Origin: Endomychus coccineus
Taxonomy: Eukaryota; Arthropoda; Insecta; Coleoptera; Endomychidae
Length of the DNA: 64,000 nucleotides
Assembly: GCA_958510875.1 (NCBI GenBank)
Contig: OY294067.1
Location: 153,665,962-153,729,961 of the forward strand
Direction of reading: 5' to 3'
Each line of letters starts with the position of its first letter. Position 1 is the first letter of the stretch. This document shows positions 36,090 to 46,272 of this stretch, one piece after another. The position numbers and the translations under genes are program-made. The notes under the pieces were generated by a model. It had not been told where the DNA came from and did not search any database. It saw only the letters and a list, made by a program, of their open reading frames with translations.

Positions 36090-37690
36090 CGCGTTGACAT
36101 AAAAAAAATCACGTGTAAAATAATGCAGCGGCTTAAATTTCTATACCGCTTATCTGCCGTAATAGTAGATTTCAACTAGTAAATCGAAATTTTTTTTTTG
36201 AATTTTCACAACTTGATTAGAATCAAAATAGCTAAAAAATAATCACCTCAATTTAAAATATTATTATTGCACATTGTTATAATCAATTTAAATTATTTTT
36301 CTTGTCAAGGATCATATTTAACAAATAATGTAAACGCATTTTCATGTGACCGCCATAAACTCCAAATTAATAGTATATTCAAAAGAATCGGAAAACTAAT
36401 CGATGACTCATCATACTTACGTACCTATATTAATTTATTGGCTCGAAATTTCTCATTTTTTCTGAACCTGTAATGGTTATTGCATATTTGTATAAACTCA
36501 TAATGACTTAAAGTATAATGTTTTAAAGCGTTGAAAGGAAAGGTTAAAACAAATTATTCATTGTTCAATGTGCAATAATAATATTTTAGATTGATGTCAT
36601 CATTTTTTAGTTATTTTGATTATAATCAAGTAGTGAAAATTTTAAAAAAATTTAAATTTCAATTTGCTAGTTGAAATCTACTATTACGGCAGATAAGCGG
36701 TATAGAAATTTAAGCCGCTGCATTATTTTACACGTGATTTTTTTTATGTCAACGCGCTCTGCTCTAAATTCGAGATGGTGATAGTTACGAGGTCTCATTT
36801 TTGAATTTAGATCAGAAAATTTGTTTACTTTCCAACGATCTCCAATTTTTTTCTATAGGCCCAAAATTGGGAATCTGGGAAGGCCCAAACACATTTATAT
36901 CAATATCTCAACTTCTACTCAAGCCAGAAAAGTTTTCGTTAGCGTAATATACGCGTCGTGAAATACTATAACAGAACCTGAGATTTGATCATCCTAAAAA
37001 ATTTCTAACCTAAAAAATTAGCACATTTTCCGAGGTCCAAAAGTTGTTCTACATTTTTTTTTAAGCCCCAAAAACAGTATTGAAGGATGTTTTGTAACAC
37101 ATTTTTTGAGATCTACAAGAGAGTTTTTTTTTCTTGACGATAAGTCCATTTTTCGGCTGGCAATCTCAGTTTTAGGAATTTTTTGAAATGGCCGATTGTG
37201 GAGCCAAAATGGAAGATAAAAAAAAACACCGTAGAATGTTTTAAAAAAAATACGTTTCAATTTGAATAGAATATTTTTTTGGTCAATATTCGAATGAGAA
37301 AAAAAAAATTTGTATTTCTCCAAAAAAACACTATTTTGCTCTTATCTCAAGACTGTAACATCGAAATGACTTATATTTCTGCTCAAACGATGCGTTTTCA
37401 CTTTTTGTACAATTTTTTCTCCAGACATGTTTTTCCATTTGCGCCCTCGTTTTCTTTTTAAACGCAAAAAATAAGAAAATCGTATTTTTTCGCGCCAAAA
37501 AATGACCGTAACTTTGAAGCTAACTTGTAGGAATTTTAAAATTATTTTTCCCGTTAAATACATACCTACAAAAACACAGCGAATTCACACCTTCAATTTT
37601 TTTCCTTAATTTTTCCTCTGGTGACTGGCCTAATGCCAACAAAAAAATTTCAGCGGATAATTTTTTTTTAGGGTAGAGAAGCAAAATAAT

Positions 37691-38432
37691 CATAGTCAAA
37701 GTATAAAGGTCTGTTGGAGCCTCCCTTCTACTCTTTTTAAAATTCGAGTGCAAGCTGATTGGTCGTTTATTTCGTTTATTTAATGCTATTGACGACGACA
37801 TAATATGATGTTGTTACGTGCCGGCGACGAGCCGATGAGAGCAAGGCTGTGATTGGAGGAAACAGGTGACGTCACCAAGCGCGAGAAACGATGGTAGGGA
37901 GGCTCGAACAAACCTTCACATTTTGACTATGAAAATTATAGTGGATATTTTTTGACGCTTAACAAATGAGTTTGAAAGTGATACAATACATAAGTTTTGT
38001 TGACGTTTGGACTCGCATACATCAAACTCTCAAAATCCTATAAATAAATTATGTCATTCCTTCGTAATGTCTCATATTTTCATGACAAAATGTCAAATAA
38101 TTGAATTACATCACATTGAAATTATTTTAAACTAATTTTTCTTCGGTGTGAAATTCTCTTACCGAATATCCCGAGTGCACAAATTAATTTCCGGAAATTT
38201 TACACATGGGATATTACAAGTGATTATTTTCTTTTCAAAAGTCACTTGTTCCATTCTAAAGATTTTTCAGATTTGGCGAAAATTGCTAAATTCTCTGATT
38301 TTAACAGTTATGAGAGTTTAGAATACTCTCTTTATTACAGGTGTTGCAAACAATCTTCGCATTTGATTTTGTTTCCTTATTTATAGAGTATGAGTCCAGC
38401 TATATGAGCAATTTCAAAGCAATACAAAGCCA
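37691..38432. other. Unique-looking stretch with a promoter-like patch, no coding region seen
   Basis: The GC content rises between about 37800 and 37900. That patch holds GGTGACGTCACC (37865-37876), a full CRE palindrome, and inverted CCAAT boxes (ATTGG at 37758-37762 and 37852-37856). No convincing open frame or splice pattern is visible next to it. The rest is AT-rich. Confidence 0.4.
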
Positions 38433-39272
38433 CAGTAGCGTGCCGTCATGGAGCTAGGGGGAACGTCAGACATCCTCCGCGCCCTTCGAATTAAAATAGA
38501 TTAGGCTAATGGAGAATATAAAAAATATCTACCCTAAGAAAATCGATTATAATTATTCTGAAAAATTTAAATATTATTTCTCTTCTAAAACCAAATTTAC
38601 TTGAAAGTTATGTAAATGTCTGATGATGTGAACCCGGTCGCACAGAGTGGGTTTCGCTTACGACGCCAATAGCGGTCGCTCTTGTAATATACATAGCGCT
38701 GTAGCGGTAGCTCCCCTTAACTTTGAACATATTAATTACTGTTATTGATTTGAAAATATTCATATCATATCATACATATCATTTTCTAGGAAGAGGAAGG
38801 AAGTTCAGTTTTCCGACGTTTTTCTGTACGGTTGTATTTACAATGTCTTTGAGTCTTATCGATTAATTCTGTGTTTCAATATCTTTATATGGATTGCAAA
38901 TTGTATAAGACAGTTATTCCACACATGAAATTAATTTGCCATGATTGTGTTTTGATTACTGGTTACGTATTCTGTGATTTCTGAACCAGAATTTATTATT
39001 TTGGTGCAATGGACCCAAAAAAAAAATTCGGAACAGTTTATTGAAAAGGGAGGCGTATCAAATTAAGGGAAGCTGGTGCATCGACATCGCAAAATGTTAA
39101 ATTATATTTTGTATTTATTTTCTTATTATTCATGAGCGTTACATTAAACTGAAGTTAATAAAAATATTTGTCAGCTTTTTTGTGTTTTTTATAACTAAAC
39201 AGGAACCATGAAAACGTGAGACTGCGCCCCCAAATGATCTGCCCCTGATTTACAAGTCACGGCACGCCACTG
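38433..39272 (+). mobile_element. hAT-like transposon remnant, 840 bp
   Basis: The ends are inverted: CAGTAGCGTGCCGTCATG at the left and the complement of CAGTGGCGTGCCGTGACTTG at the right. Flanking 8-mers CAAAGCCA and CAAAGACT share only five bases, so the target duplication is weak. Near 39010, ATGGACCCAAAAAAAAAA begins a decayed reading of the Lys-rich start common in hAT/ZBED transposases, with REAGASTSQN readable after frame change. The rest of the transposase is missing. Confidence 0.6.
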
Positions 39273-40009
39273 CAAAGACTATAAATCATATTGTGCTGCA
39301 TATGATTGATGACAACAAATTTTTAAAATTGACATTAACTTCATTGACCTCACGATGTGGTACATAGTCATTTACTATTCCTTCAGGTCTTTTGTTACTT
39401 TTTGCTGCAATATTAAAAATTCTCATTTCCTCCTAGTAAACATGTTCTCTTACATGTTTAAAAAGTTTCTTGTACGCAGCCGTATACTGTCTACAAGTAG
39501 GATTATTATTATAGCCCCCTGAATAAACTATACCCAAGCCTTATTCTTCCATTCGTCTATCTAAAAACAATGAATATACCATTTACATAATATCTCTACA
39601 ATTCAATTTTTCTTCAATAAATAAATCAAGTTGTTCGTAACTTTCAAAGAATAGAAAATTAATAGATTTTAAAAGTTTCATTTTCACTAATTTATTATAT
39701 ATTTAACGTAATTAGTAATAATATCTGCTTGCAGAAGCTACCGTTTTAGCGTAACTAGTCGCACCTAAGGTTTATAATTGATTTTCATCACGTAATGGCT
39801 GATCCCATTCAATATTTTATTAATTAGATAAATAAATGTAAGTCATAATATCTACCTAAAGGTATAATTTAGGATATTCAAAACAAAAGTGATTCAAATG
39901 AAATGTGAAAGTACGCTTATGAGTGAAGTTTCAATATTTCATTAATATTGACCAAATAATTATTAAAATAACAGTAATATTACTTTCCGTATTCTTTCAA
40001 GTAATATTA
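39273..40009. other. AT-rich stretch, nothing recognised
   Basis: No open frame with known motifs, no long repeat partner and no RNA gene could be seen here. Confidence 0.5.
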
Positions 40010-40350
40010 CTTACACATATGCTTATTGGTGCCTATTGCACCAATTCCAATTAAAAATACTCACGTCACCGAAACGAACAGAAACACGAGTAATCGAAAT
40101 TATAACACATTAAGGTTTCAAGTGCATGAATCAAGAATCCGCTGCTTAGCAATTTTCTTAAACTTAGAAGTCATATCAAACCACAGTATGTATTACGAAC
40201 TGAAGGACTGAACCAAAAATATAACGCTCGAGTATCCACTTTCGAACCAAATTTATGAGGTAATACTAATAACAGACTTTATGAGAAATATTGCTATTTT
40301 ACCTGAAATATACTTTTAACATTATAAAGACGCATGTAATAATTTGCAAG
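40010..40350 (-). mobile_element. Penelope-like element terminal repeat fragment
   Basis: The segment matches the opposite strand of about 45870-46220, the terminal region of the Penelope-like element described below. Shared phrases include CACCAATT...AAAAAT near 40040, AAACGAACAGAA, and ATATACTTTTAACATTATAAAGACGCATGTA near its right end. It is a 5'-truncated end fragment lacking coding sequence. Confidence 0.6.
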
Positions 40351-40440
40351 GGTTTTAATTAATTAGATTAGTATAAATCTAACTTAATGCATACATGAGT
40401 CAAGAATCATTATTAAACTTACTGATAGGATACCTATATA

Positions 40441-40680
40441 CTGCCATCACCCTGGACTAGACATCCAGAAATGTGGGTTCGAATCCAGCCTATGGCTCAC
40501 CCTTATATTAGGAATAGCTGAGTCATGTCTACCCACGACTGCACTGGCACTTTGTGTGATGGTAGGCTTTATAGTTGTTCTGTGGTGGTAGGCTGGGGAC
40601 TTCAATATCATAATATCACAGAGTATCATTTTCTCTGTTAATATATTGACAACTTGACATTGACAGTTCAGTATTATCAC
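40441..40680 (+). repeat. tRNA-derived SINE-like fragment
   Basis: GGTTCGAATCC at 40476-40486 is a perfect RNA polymerase III B box in a T-arm setting. Just upstream, CTGGACTAGACATCCAG (40452-40468) folds as an anticodon arm with loop CTAGACA, anticodon AGA, as in tRNA-Ser. No D arm or A box precedes it and the T stem is imperfect, so it is not a working tRNA gene. A related but weaker stretch may lie near 42440-42550 on the other strand. Confidence 0.45.
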
Positions 40681-40898
40681 CATAATATCACTAATTTATC
40701 AGTTCAGTTTACATTTGTGGTTAGTTTTGATATTTTTATTTTCATGATTAGTAATTCAATGTTTACTAAGAAAAGTAAGGAAAATAGTTGGTTTTGATTT
40801 TTGATTTATAAAAATTCAAAATATTATGTCCTTCGTGATATTAGTACTACTGTTTTTTAGATAATCGTTAAATTCATAAATTCAAATTTTTATTCCAG

Positions 40899-41439
40899 CT
40901 TTTAGGAATGGCTAATCGAAATTTAGATTTTGAACAAAAATATAAAGAAGATCTAGAGAGAGCACAAGCGTTAAGCTTGGAGTCTCTAGCTTTGGAGGAA
41001 TTTAAGAATAAGAAATTACAAGAACTTTATAAAAGCTCAAAAGTAAAGAATGTCACAGGTAAATACATTTCTCATATAATTTTATCATTGCTCAGCCTAA
41101 ATGTATGTAATTACAGTCAATCGCACTGCTTCCATGAAGTAAATACATTTCTCATATAATTTATCATTGCTCAGCCTAAATGTATGTAATTACAGTCAAT
41201 CGCACTGCTTCCATGAACGAGACTGATTCTGTAAAAGTTAAACATGATTGTCAACAAAGTAAGTCACGACCAAGACCAGGAACATCTGTTGGAAATGTTA
41301 GCAATTCATTAATTGCACCACCTCCAACATCACAAAGAAAAAATAGTAACACTTCAATAGATGAGAGTCCAGATCTTATTTCATTCAGCAGTCCACCACC
41401 AAAAACAAGTAATATTATGAATCTCGCCAATCTGCAAAA
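40899..41439 (+). CDS. Host gene, two coding exons with ubiquitin-interacting-motif-like start
   Basis: Exon A follows a TTTTATTCCAG acceptor. Its ATG is at 40908 and it ends at 41058 before GTAAAT. Exon B starts at 41196 after TTACAG and ends at 41439 before GTAAGT. Joining them keeps one open frame (phase 1) and gives about 131 residues so far. Residues about 11-30 (YKEDLERAQALSLESLALEE) fit an ubiquitin-interacting motif: acidic residues, then Ala, then Ser. Exon B encodes a Ser/Pro-rich, probably disordered segment (LIAPPPTSQ, ESPDLISFSSPPP). I do not recognise the gene; an endocytic or ubiquitin adaptor is only a guess from the motif. Later exons were not found before the mobile elements begin at 42.7 kb. 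Confidence 0.6.
41059..41217 (+). repeat. 80-bp tandem duplication across the intron and start of exon B
   Basis: 41059-41138 and 41139-41217 are near-identical, with one T fewer in the second. Each copy carries a GTAAAT donor, an ATTACAG acceptor and the first 22 bases of exon B. The upstream acceptor (ending 41116) and second donor (41139) define a possible 22-nt cassette exon at 41117-41138. Confidence 0.9.
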
Positions 41440-42730
41440 GTAAGTACCTATTAATTACTGCTCTTATGAAAACGTAAAGGAATTTTATCAAGCTGGGCTG
41501 CTGCAGGTTTCTGTTAAGAATTGTACCTCAAAAGTTTCAGTATTTTGCAGGTATCATTTGATGATTATCTTCAGATTTGATTTGTGCACAACCTACAAGC
41601 ACTGAAACTAAAAGTGCAAAGGGTAATTGAACAGGAGTATCCCTATCCAAATTTTAAGTAGTTTCTCTGGATTCTAGGCTACCTAACTCCCTGAATAAAT
41701 AGAATTCTTCAACTTTGAGCTATCATAAAGCCTGTTCACACAATGTGAAGTATGTATTTTTGTAATATTTAAATACACTTGAATCTTATTAATCTACATA
41801 GGATCCTGAATAATTTTCAAACAATTACCTCCCTTTCTATTACCTTTAATGGATATTGAGTAGCAAAAAACATATTCATAAATGAGGAAAATTATTACAA
41901 TTATTTATCAAGTAAAAATAGATTATCACATACGTATTATAGATATGAATTTTACACTACTTCTTATTAATAAAATTAATAAATGAGGTTTATCTGGTTT
42001 TTACTTGTTGGAAATCCCTTAAATTATATATGAAGACTACAGTGTTTTAATCAGTGTAACATAGTTAAGTATACAAATCAAATGGGTTTATATGTCTGGG
42101 AAGCACATTAGGGTGGAACTATCAGACAGTCTACGCAAAAAGTTCACCCTTAGATAAAACTTTTAATATTCACTTGTTTGTTTCAATTTACATAATATAT
42201 GGTATGTTTTGATTTTTTTCTACCTAAATATGGTTGCCTATTCAATATATAGTATAATACTCTATTTGAAAGGCTTACTCACATATTGGACAGTAAACTT
42301 GTCCAATGTTGTCAGAAAACCAATTATGACATATTTCAACATTTCCAACAAATATGTATTAACAATTATTGTTTCACCACACAGTGGTAACTTCAGAATA
42401 AGTTACTAACTTCATACAACAGAGATATCATTCTTTAAACCCAGGGGTGGGATGGACATAGTATAATAGTCTGTCATTGGGATGATGAATCCATAAATAT
42501 TTCTGCCAGGAAAGGCAATAGCAGTGGCATCATGGGTCGACCAGATGTTGGAAATAAATTTAGCTTATTTAAACACCTTTCATAATTTTACACACTTGTT
42601 TTGTAAGTCCAACAATAACATAAATTGAATATTTCAGAATCATAATAAAGATTCTTGACCCAGTATGAATTATGTATAAAAATTCTCGGGAAATAGGTCA
42701 CATTAACACTTTGTTTTATATTTTTGTCTT
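41440..42730. other. Intron-like AT-rich sequence
   Basis: It follows the GTAAGT donor of exon B. No coding motif, tRNA or long repeat is visible, apart from a possible SINE relic around 42440-42550. It presumably belongs to an intron of the gene at 40.9-41.4 kb. Confidence 0.4.
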
Positions 42731-42763
42731 TACGTACGTTTCGGGCCCACGACCATTATTATG
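42731..42763 (-). ncRNA. Degenerate hammerhead-ribozyme-like core
   Basis: The minus strand reads ATAATAATGGTCGTGGGCCC followed by GAAACGTACGTAA. The GAAA box and a short stem-loop III (ACG TA CGT, then A) are intact, but the CUGANGA box has decayed. It lies in the inverted end copy of the Penelope-like element. Confidence 0.4.
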
Positions 42764-42932
42764 TCAAAAAGGTTTTTAAATTATAGCATAAAGCGTCCAT
42801 ATCACACCAATTTCAATCAAAAATGACCACGTCATTGAAACGAACAGAACCACGAATAATCGAAATTGTACCGTCAATATTTCAAGTATAAAATATAACA
42901 ATTATGCACTATTCAGTAATATTCTTATAATA

Positions 42933-43535
42933 CAGGTGTCCTCGAACTGCGTGGCTAAAATAAAACCGAAGATTCTTTGATTCGAAAAAGATTTGATGAG
43001 CCTTTTTACTTTTGCTTCAAGTGTCTTGTTTAGCCGGTAGTGGGCTTCAAAGTTGCAAAAATAATTTTGTTTTTTCGGTATAACTTGAGAACGTGATGGA
43101 GGACTTTTACAATATTTGGCAGGTGAGTTACTGTCAATAATATCCGTTTTTGAGAGCGGAGCATAGAGCCTTAGAGACCATAGAAATGGCTCAAACTTGA
43201 GGATGTAACGGGAAAAGTGTCCAGAACTTTTTTGTAGTCTATGTAATTCACTCTATATTTTTTATGTAGATAGCTTATCTAATTTGAAAACTTTTCTTAC
43301 TCTTAGAAAATTTTGATAAAATCAACGGATTAGCTTGAAAAAAATAATTTTCGAGTCTCTGCAATTTTGGCTTACTAATTTTACTTGATTAAAATACCTT
43401 AGTTGCCTTTGCTTTTCTAATGTCATTTTGGCATTTGGAGAATTTATTCTCAAAACTGTCAGTTTTTACTTTGCTTTCCGTAAAAATTTTATAAAATTAT
43501 GGCTCAAAATTTCACTAACACTGAAATGGTTAATA
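42933..43535 (+). repeat. Left terminal inverted repeat of the mariner
   Basis: It is complementary to about 44650-45250 and ends inside a copy of the transposase start (ATGGCTCAAAATTTCACTAA near 43499). After GAAATGG the two arms diverge. Confidence 0.88.
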
Positions 43536-43644
43536 TCTCGGTAAAACACGAATGATAAAAACAATAGAAATGGGGAAACGATGTGATTATTTAGGAAAAA
43601 CAAATGCTAAATTAAAAGAAACAACAAAACTTCTTGGGAAATCG

Positions 43645-44693
43645 CTAAGGCATCAATTGTTCGAAATGTTGCCCATTTTCCTGAATACACAAATTAATTC
43701 GTTTCAAGAAATTGGATTGAACTCTGGCTAGTACTTCAGGATCATTCTTCAATAAATCCGCTTCATGATTAATTCGTTGCAACAATTCCTCTCGTGTGTT
43801 TACTGTAGCTGCATAAACTTTCGACTTCAAAGCGACCCATAGAAAGAAGTCGCAGGGCGTCAAATTAGGGGAGCGGCCCGGCCAGTTCACTGGTGCATCG
43901 TGTCCTCTACCTATCCAGCGATCTGGATATTCCGCATTTAAATGTCGCCTCACAGCTAATGTGAAATGAGGAGGTGCACCATCATGGATAAACCAGGCCA
44001 CTACGAATGTGTAAGGGCAAGTCTTCCAACAGTTCAAGTAGCCTTTGTTCCAAAAAGTTCAAGTAGTTCTCCCCTTTCAATCGATCGGGTATAACGGTAG
44101 GGCCAATAATAAAGTTATCCACAATTCCAACCCAAACATTGATTTTAGTTTGATTCTGAAAATATGTAACTTCCGTTTCATGAGGATTTTCATCAGCATA
44201 GAAATGTTCATTATGGAGGTTAAAAAGACCACATCTCGTGAAAGTATCTTCGTCCGTGAACAAAGTCTTCTACAAAAATTGTGGTTTGCGTTTTGTCTTT
44301 GGACAATAAGCCGACAGAAATCTAGCCGATGACCTGGATCCATGGGCAATAAGTCTTGAACTGTTTTAATATTATAGGGATATAACAGTTCTTCTTTCAG
44401 TACATTATGAACTAATGATTTTGAGGCTCCAATACGAAGTCCCAAACGTAGTGTGCTTATCCCAGGTTCAGTTTCAACCGCTTCCAGTATCGCTTCTTCG
44501 AGCTCTAACGTCCTTCTTGTCCGTCTGCGTCCAGTTTCTCTGCGATTTGCTTCAAATTTTCCAGTTTCGCGAAGGTTTGCCGATTTGGAGTTCTGCGATG
44601 CGGATATCTTTCCCTTCTCCGGCCATTGCAACGACAAAGTCTATAAATCAATAACATATCAACCATTTCAGTGTTAGTGAAATTTTGAGCCAT
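43645..44693 (-). pseudogene. mariner-family transposase with frameshifts
   Basis: Reading starts at 44693 with an N-terminal DUF4817-like domain (NTEMVDMLLIYRLCRCN). It continues in a second frame through the helix-turn-helix region (GISTLRLGLRIGASKS, near 44430-44480). It passes to a third frame with TDEDTF near 44255, and to a fourth segment with HDGAPPHF near 43985 and SPNLTPCDFFLW near 43850. The catalytic Asp residues are all still visible. Forty-three residues separate the second and third Asp, two more than in the DD41D transposases at 59-1114 and 63264-64000. At least two frameshifts break the gene, so it cannot make a full enzyme. It ends at 43645, close to the left inverted repeat. 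Confidence 0.85.
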
Positions 44694-45250
44694 AATTTTA
44701 TAAAATTTTTACGGAAAGCAAAGTAAAAACTGACAGTTTTGAGAATAAATTCTTCAAATCCCAAAATGGCATTAGAAAAGCAAAGGCAACTAAGGTATTT
44801 TAATCAAGTAAAATTAGTAAGCCAAAATTGCAGAGACTCGAAAATTATTTTTTTCAAGCTAATCCGTTGATTTTATCAAAATTTTCTAAGAGTAAGAAAA
44901 GTTTTCAAATTAGATAAGCTATCTACATAAAAAATATCGAATTACATTGACCACAAAAAAGTTCTATACACTTTTCCCGTTAGATCCTCAAGTTTGAGCC
45001 ATTTCTATGGTCTCTAAGGCTCTGTGCTCCACTCTCAAAAATGGCCATTATTCAGTAACTCACCTGCTAAATATTGTAAAAATTCTTCATCACGTTCTCA
45101 AGTTATACCGAAAAAACAAAATTATTTTTGCAATTTTGAAGCCCTCTACCGGGTAAACAAGACACTTGAGGCAAAAGTAAAAAGGCTCATCAACTTTTTT
45201 TCGAATCAAATCTTCGGTTTTATTTTGGCCACGCAGTTCGAGGACACCTG
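44650..45250 (-). repeat. Right terminal inverted repeat of the mariner
   Basis: It is the partner of 42933-43535 and contains the transposase start codon at 44693 on the minus strand. Promoter and coding start therefore lie inside the repeat. Confidence 0.88.
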
Positions 45251-45457
45251 TATTATAAGAATATTACTGAATAGTGTATAATTGTATACAAGCGCATGTT
45301 TCGTTCAAATAGAAAAAGAAAGAAAGAATAAACAAAATCTATAATGGATCTTCATATATAAGTAACATAAAAGGTAATACAGATGATTATATAACATTAC
45401 CTTACATTCCGGAGACCTCAGAGAAAATTAAAAAATGTTTAAAAAAGTATTATATAA

Positions 45458-45862
45458 ATGTCGCGCATAAACCTACTTACTAATTGTGTTGTAATATTTT
45501 TCTCAAATCTAAAACCTTTAATACCTAAAGATAAACAAACCCACACAGTATACAAATTAAATTGTTTAGATTGCAATGAGACTTATACTGGAATCTCTAA
45601 ACAATATTTACAAAAAAGAATGTATGGCCATAAGTATAGCACAAGAAATAAAAACTTGGAAAATTCCACCGCCCTTGCTAAACACTGCTTTGATTATAAC
45701 CATCAATTTGATTACAAAAATGTTAATATTTTAACTAAGAAAACCAATTATTATAAAAGATCTATTCTGGAGATGATTCACATAAAACGTGACTCCAAAT
45801 CTGTAAATCATAGGACTGATATTCAGACATTAAGTCAGATTTATACTAACTTAATTAATTAA
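45458..45862 (+). pseudogene. Penelope-like element, GIY-YIG endonuclease end
   Basis: The open frame covers 134 residues and gives the C-terminal endonuclease of a Penelope reverse transcriptase protein. The GIY-YIG core reads HTVYKLNCLDCNETYTG, with the Cys pair typical of Penelope versions, then the conserved Arg region QKRMYGHKYS and a later HCFDYNHQF. The reverse transcriptase that should precede it is absent. Upstream, about 45380-45457 seems to hold further decayed codons. In a complete element the domain nicks the target DNA to prime reverse transcription. Confidence 0.8.
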
Positions 45863-46251
45863 AACTCTTGAAAATTCCTACATGCGTCTTTATAATGTTA
45901 AAAGTATATTTTAGGAAGAATGCTCAAAAGTAATATTCCAATACAGGTCTGCCACCTTTTTCAAGCACCTCATAAATCGTTACATCTGGTTCAAGAGTAG
46001 ATACTTAACATAATAGTTTTCATCTCCAGTCGTTGAGACACTATACCAACATGCGCTTGTATATTATAAGAATATTACTGAATAGTGGATTCTTGTTATA
46101 TTTTATACTTGAAATACTGACGGTACAATTTCGATTATTCGTGGCTCTGTTCGTTTCAACGACGTGGGCATTTTTGATTGAAATTGGTGCGATATGAACG
46201 CTTTATGCTATAATTAGTTTAAAAAAAAAACTTTTTGCCATAATAAGTCTT

Positions 46252-46272
46252 CTGATGATGGTCGTGAGAACG
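46252..46272 (+). ncRNA. Broken hammerhead-ribozyme-like core at the Penelope end
   Basis: CTGATGATGGTCGTG is the first half of the same motif seen in the inverted copy at 42731-42763. The GAAA half is lost or altered (AGAACGTG) where the next transposon begins. Confidence 0.35.

Larger units (their letters stand above)
24043..37263 (+). repeat. 5,672-bp tandem unit, copy 3, interrupted by an errantivirus
   Basis: The unit runs 24043-28544, is interrupted by a 7.5-kb LTR element, and resumes at 36090-37263. Removing the element and one target duplication leaves about 5,670 bp. A few differences from copies 1 and 2 are visible, such as GAGTAATTGC for GAGTCATTGC near 27765 and CACCTCAAT near 36245. 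To the right, the palindrome arm continues past the unit end into sequence that copies 1 and 2 lack. Confidence 0.92.
25784..37690. repeat. Long imperfect palindrome, copy 3, complete right arm, split by errantivirus
   Basis: In this copy the right arm continues past the unit end to about 37650-37690 and pairs with left-arm sequence on both sides of the solo LTR. For example, the strand opposite 37490-37545 matches the GGCCATTTTTTGGCGCGAA region near 25960. The intact right arm shows the palindrome without the solo LTR, so it gives the empty site. The errantivirus sits in the left arm near the loop. Confidence 0.88.
42933..45250 (-). mobile_element. mariner-type transposon with about 600-bp terminal inverted repeats
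   Basis: The element runs from CAGGTGTCCTCGAACTGCG at 42933 to its complement ending at 45250, flanked by TA on both sides (42931-42932, 45251-45252). The arms (42933 to about 43535 and about 44650 to 45250) are inverted copies at roughly 95% by eye. The right arm includes the transposase start codon and about the first dozen codons, so the left arm carries a copy of that coding start. The bases outside the TA also form an inverted repeat (CACTATTCAGTAATATTC on both sides), meaning it landed at the centre of an existing palindrome. Confidence 0.9.
42731..46272 (+). mobile_element. Penelope-like element with inverted end copies, interrupted by a mariner
   Basis: A plus-strand GIY-YIG coding remnant (45458-45862) is followed by a terminal region (45863-46272). 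The same terminal sequence is found inverted upstream at 42731-42930. Matching phrases are TCGAAATTGTACCGTCA near 42862 and its complement near 46117, and CACTATTCAGTAATATTCTT and its complement on both sides. Inverted and partial end copies are typical of Penelope elements. Both ends carry a hammerhead-like core, each damaged. A mariner (42933-45250) sits inside. The reverse transcriptase is absent, so the element was 5'-truncated. Confidence 0.7.

Noticed and set aside
14440..37690. CRISPR-like or other short regularly spaced repeat system
   Set aside because: Repeats here are kilobase tandem units and inverted arms, with no short repeat-spacer pattern anywhere in the window.
37831..37866. 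Hammerhead-like reading CCGATGAG...GGAAAC in the promoter-like patch
   Set aside because: The invariant U of CUGANGA is C and no stem I or stem III pairing follows.
40441..40500. Functional tRNA-Ser gene
   Set aside because: No D arm, imperfect T stem and no acceptor stem; only anticodon-arm and T-arm resemblance.
45024..45281. 85-residue plus-strand frame
   Set aside because: It lies inside the mariner inverted repeat and has no known motif.
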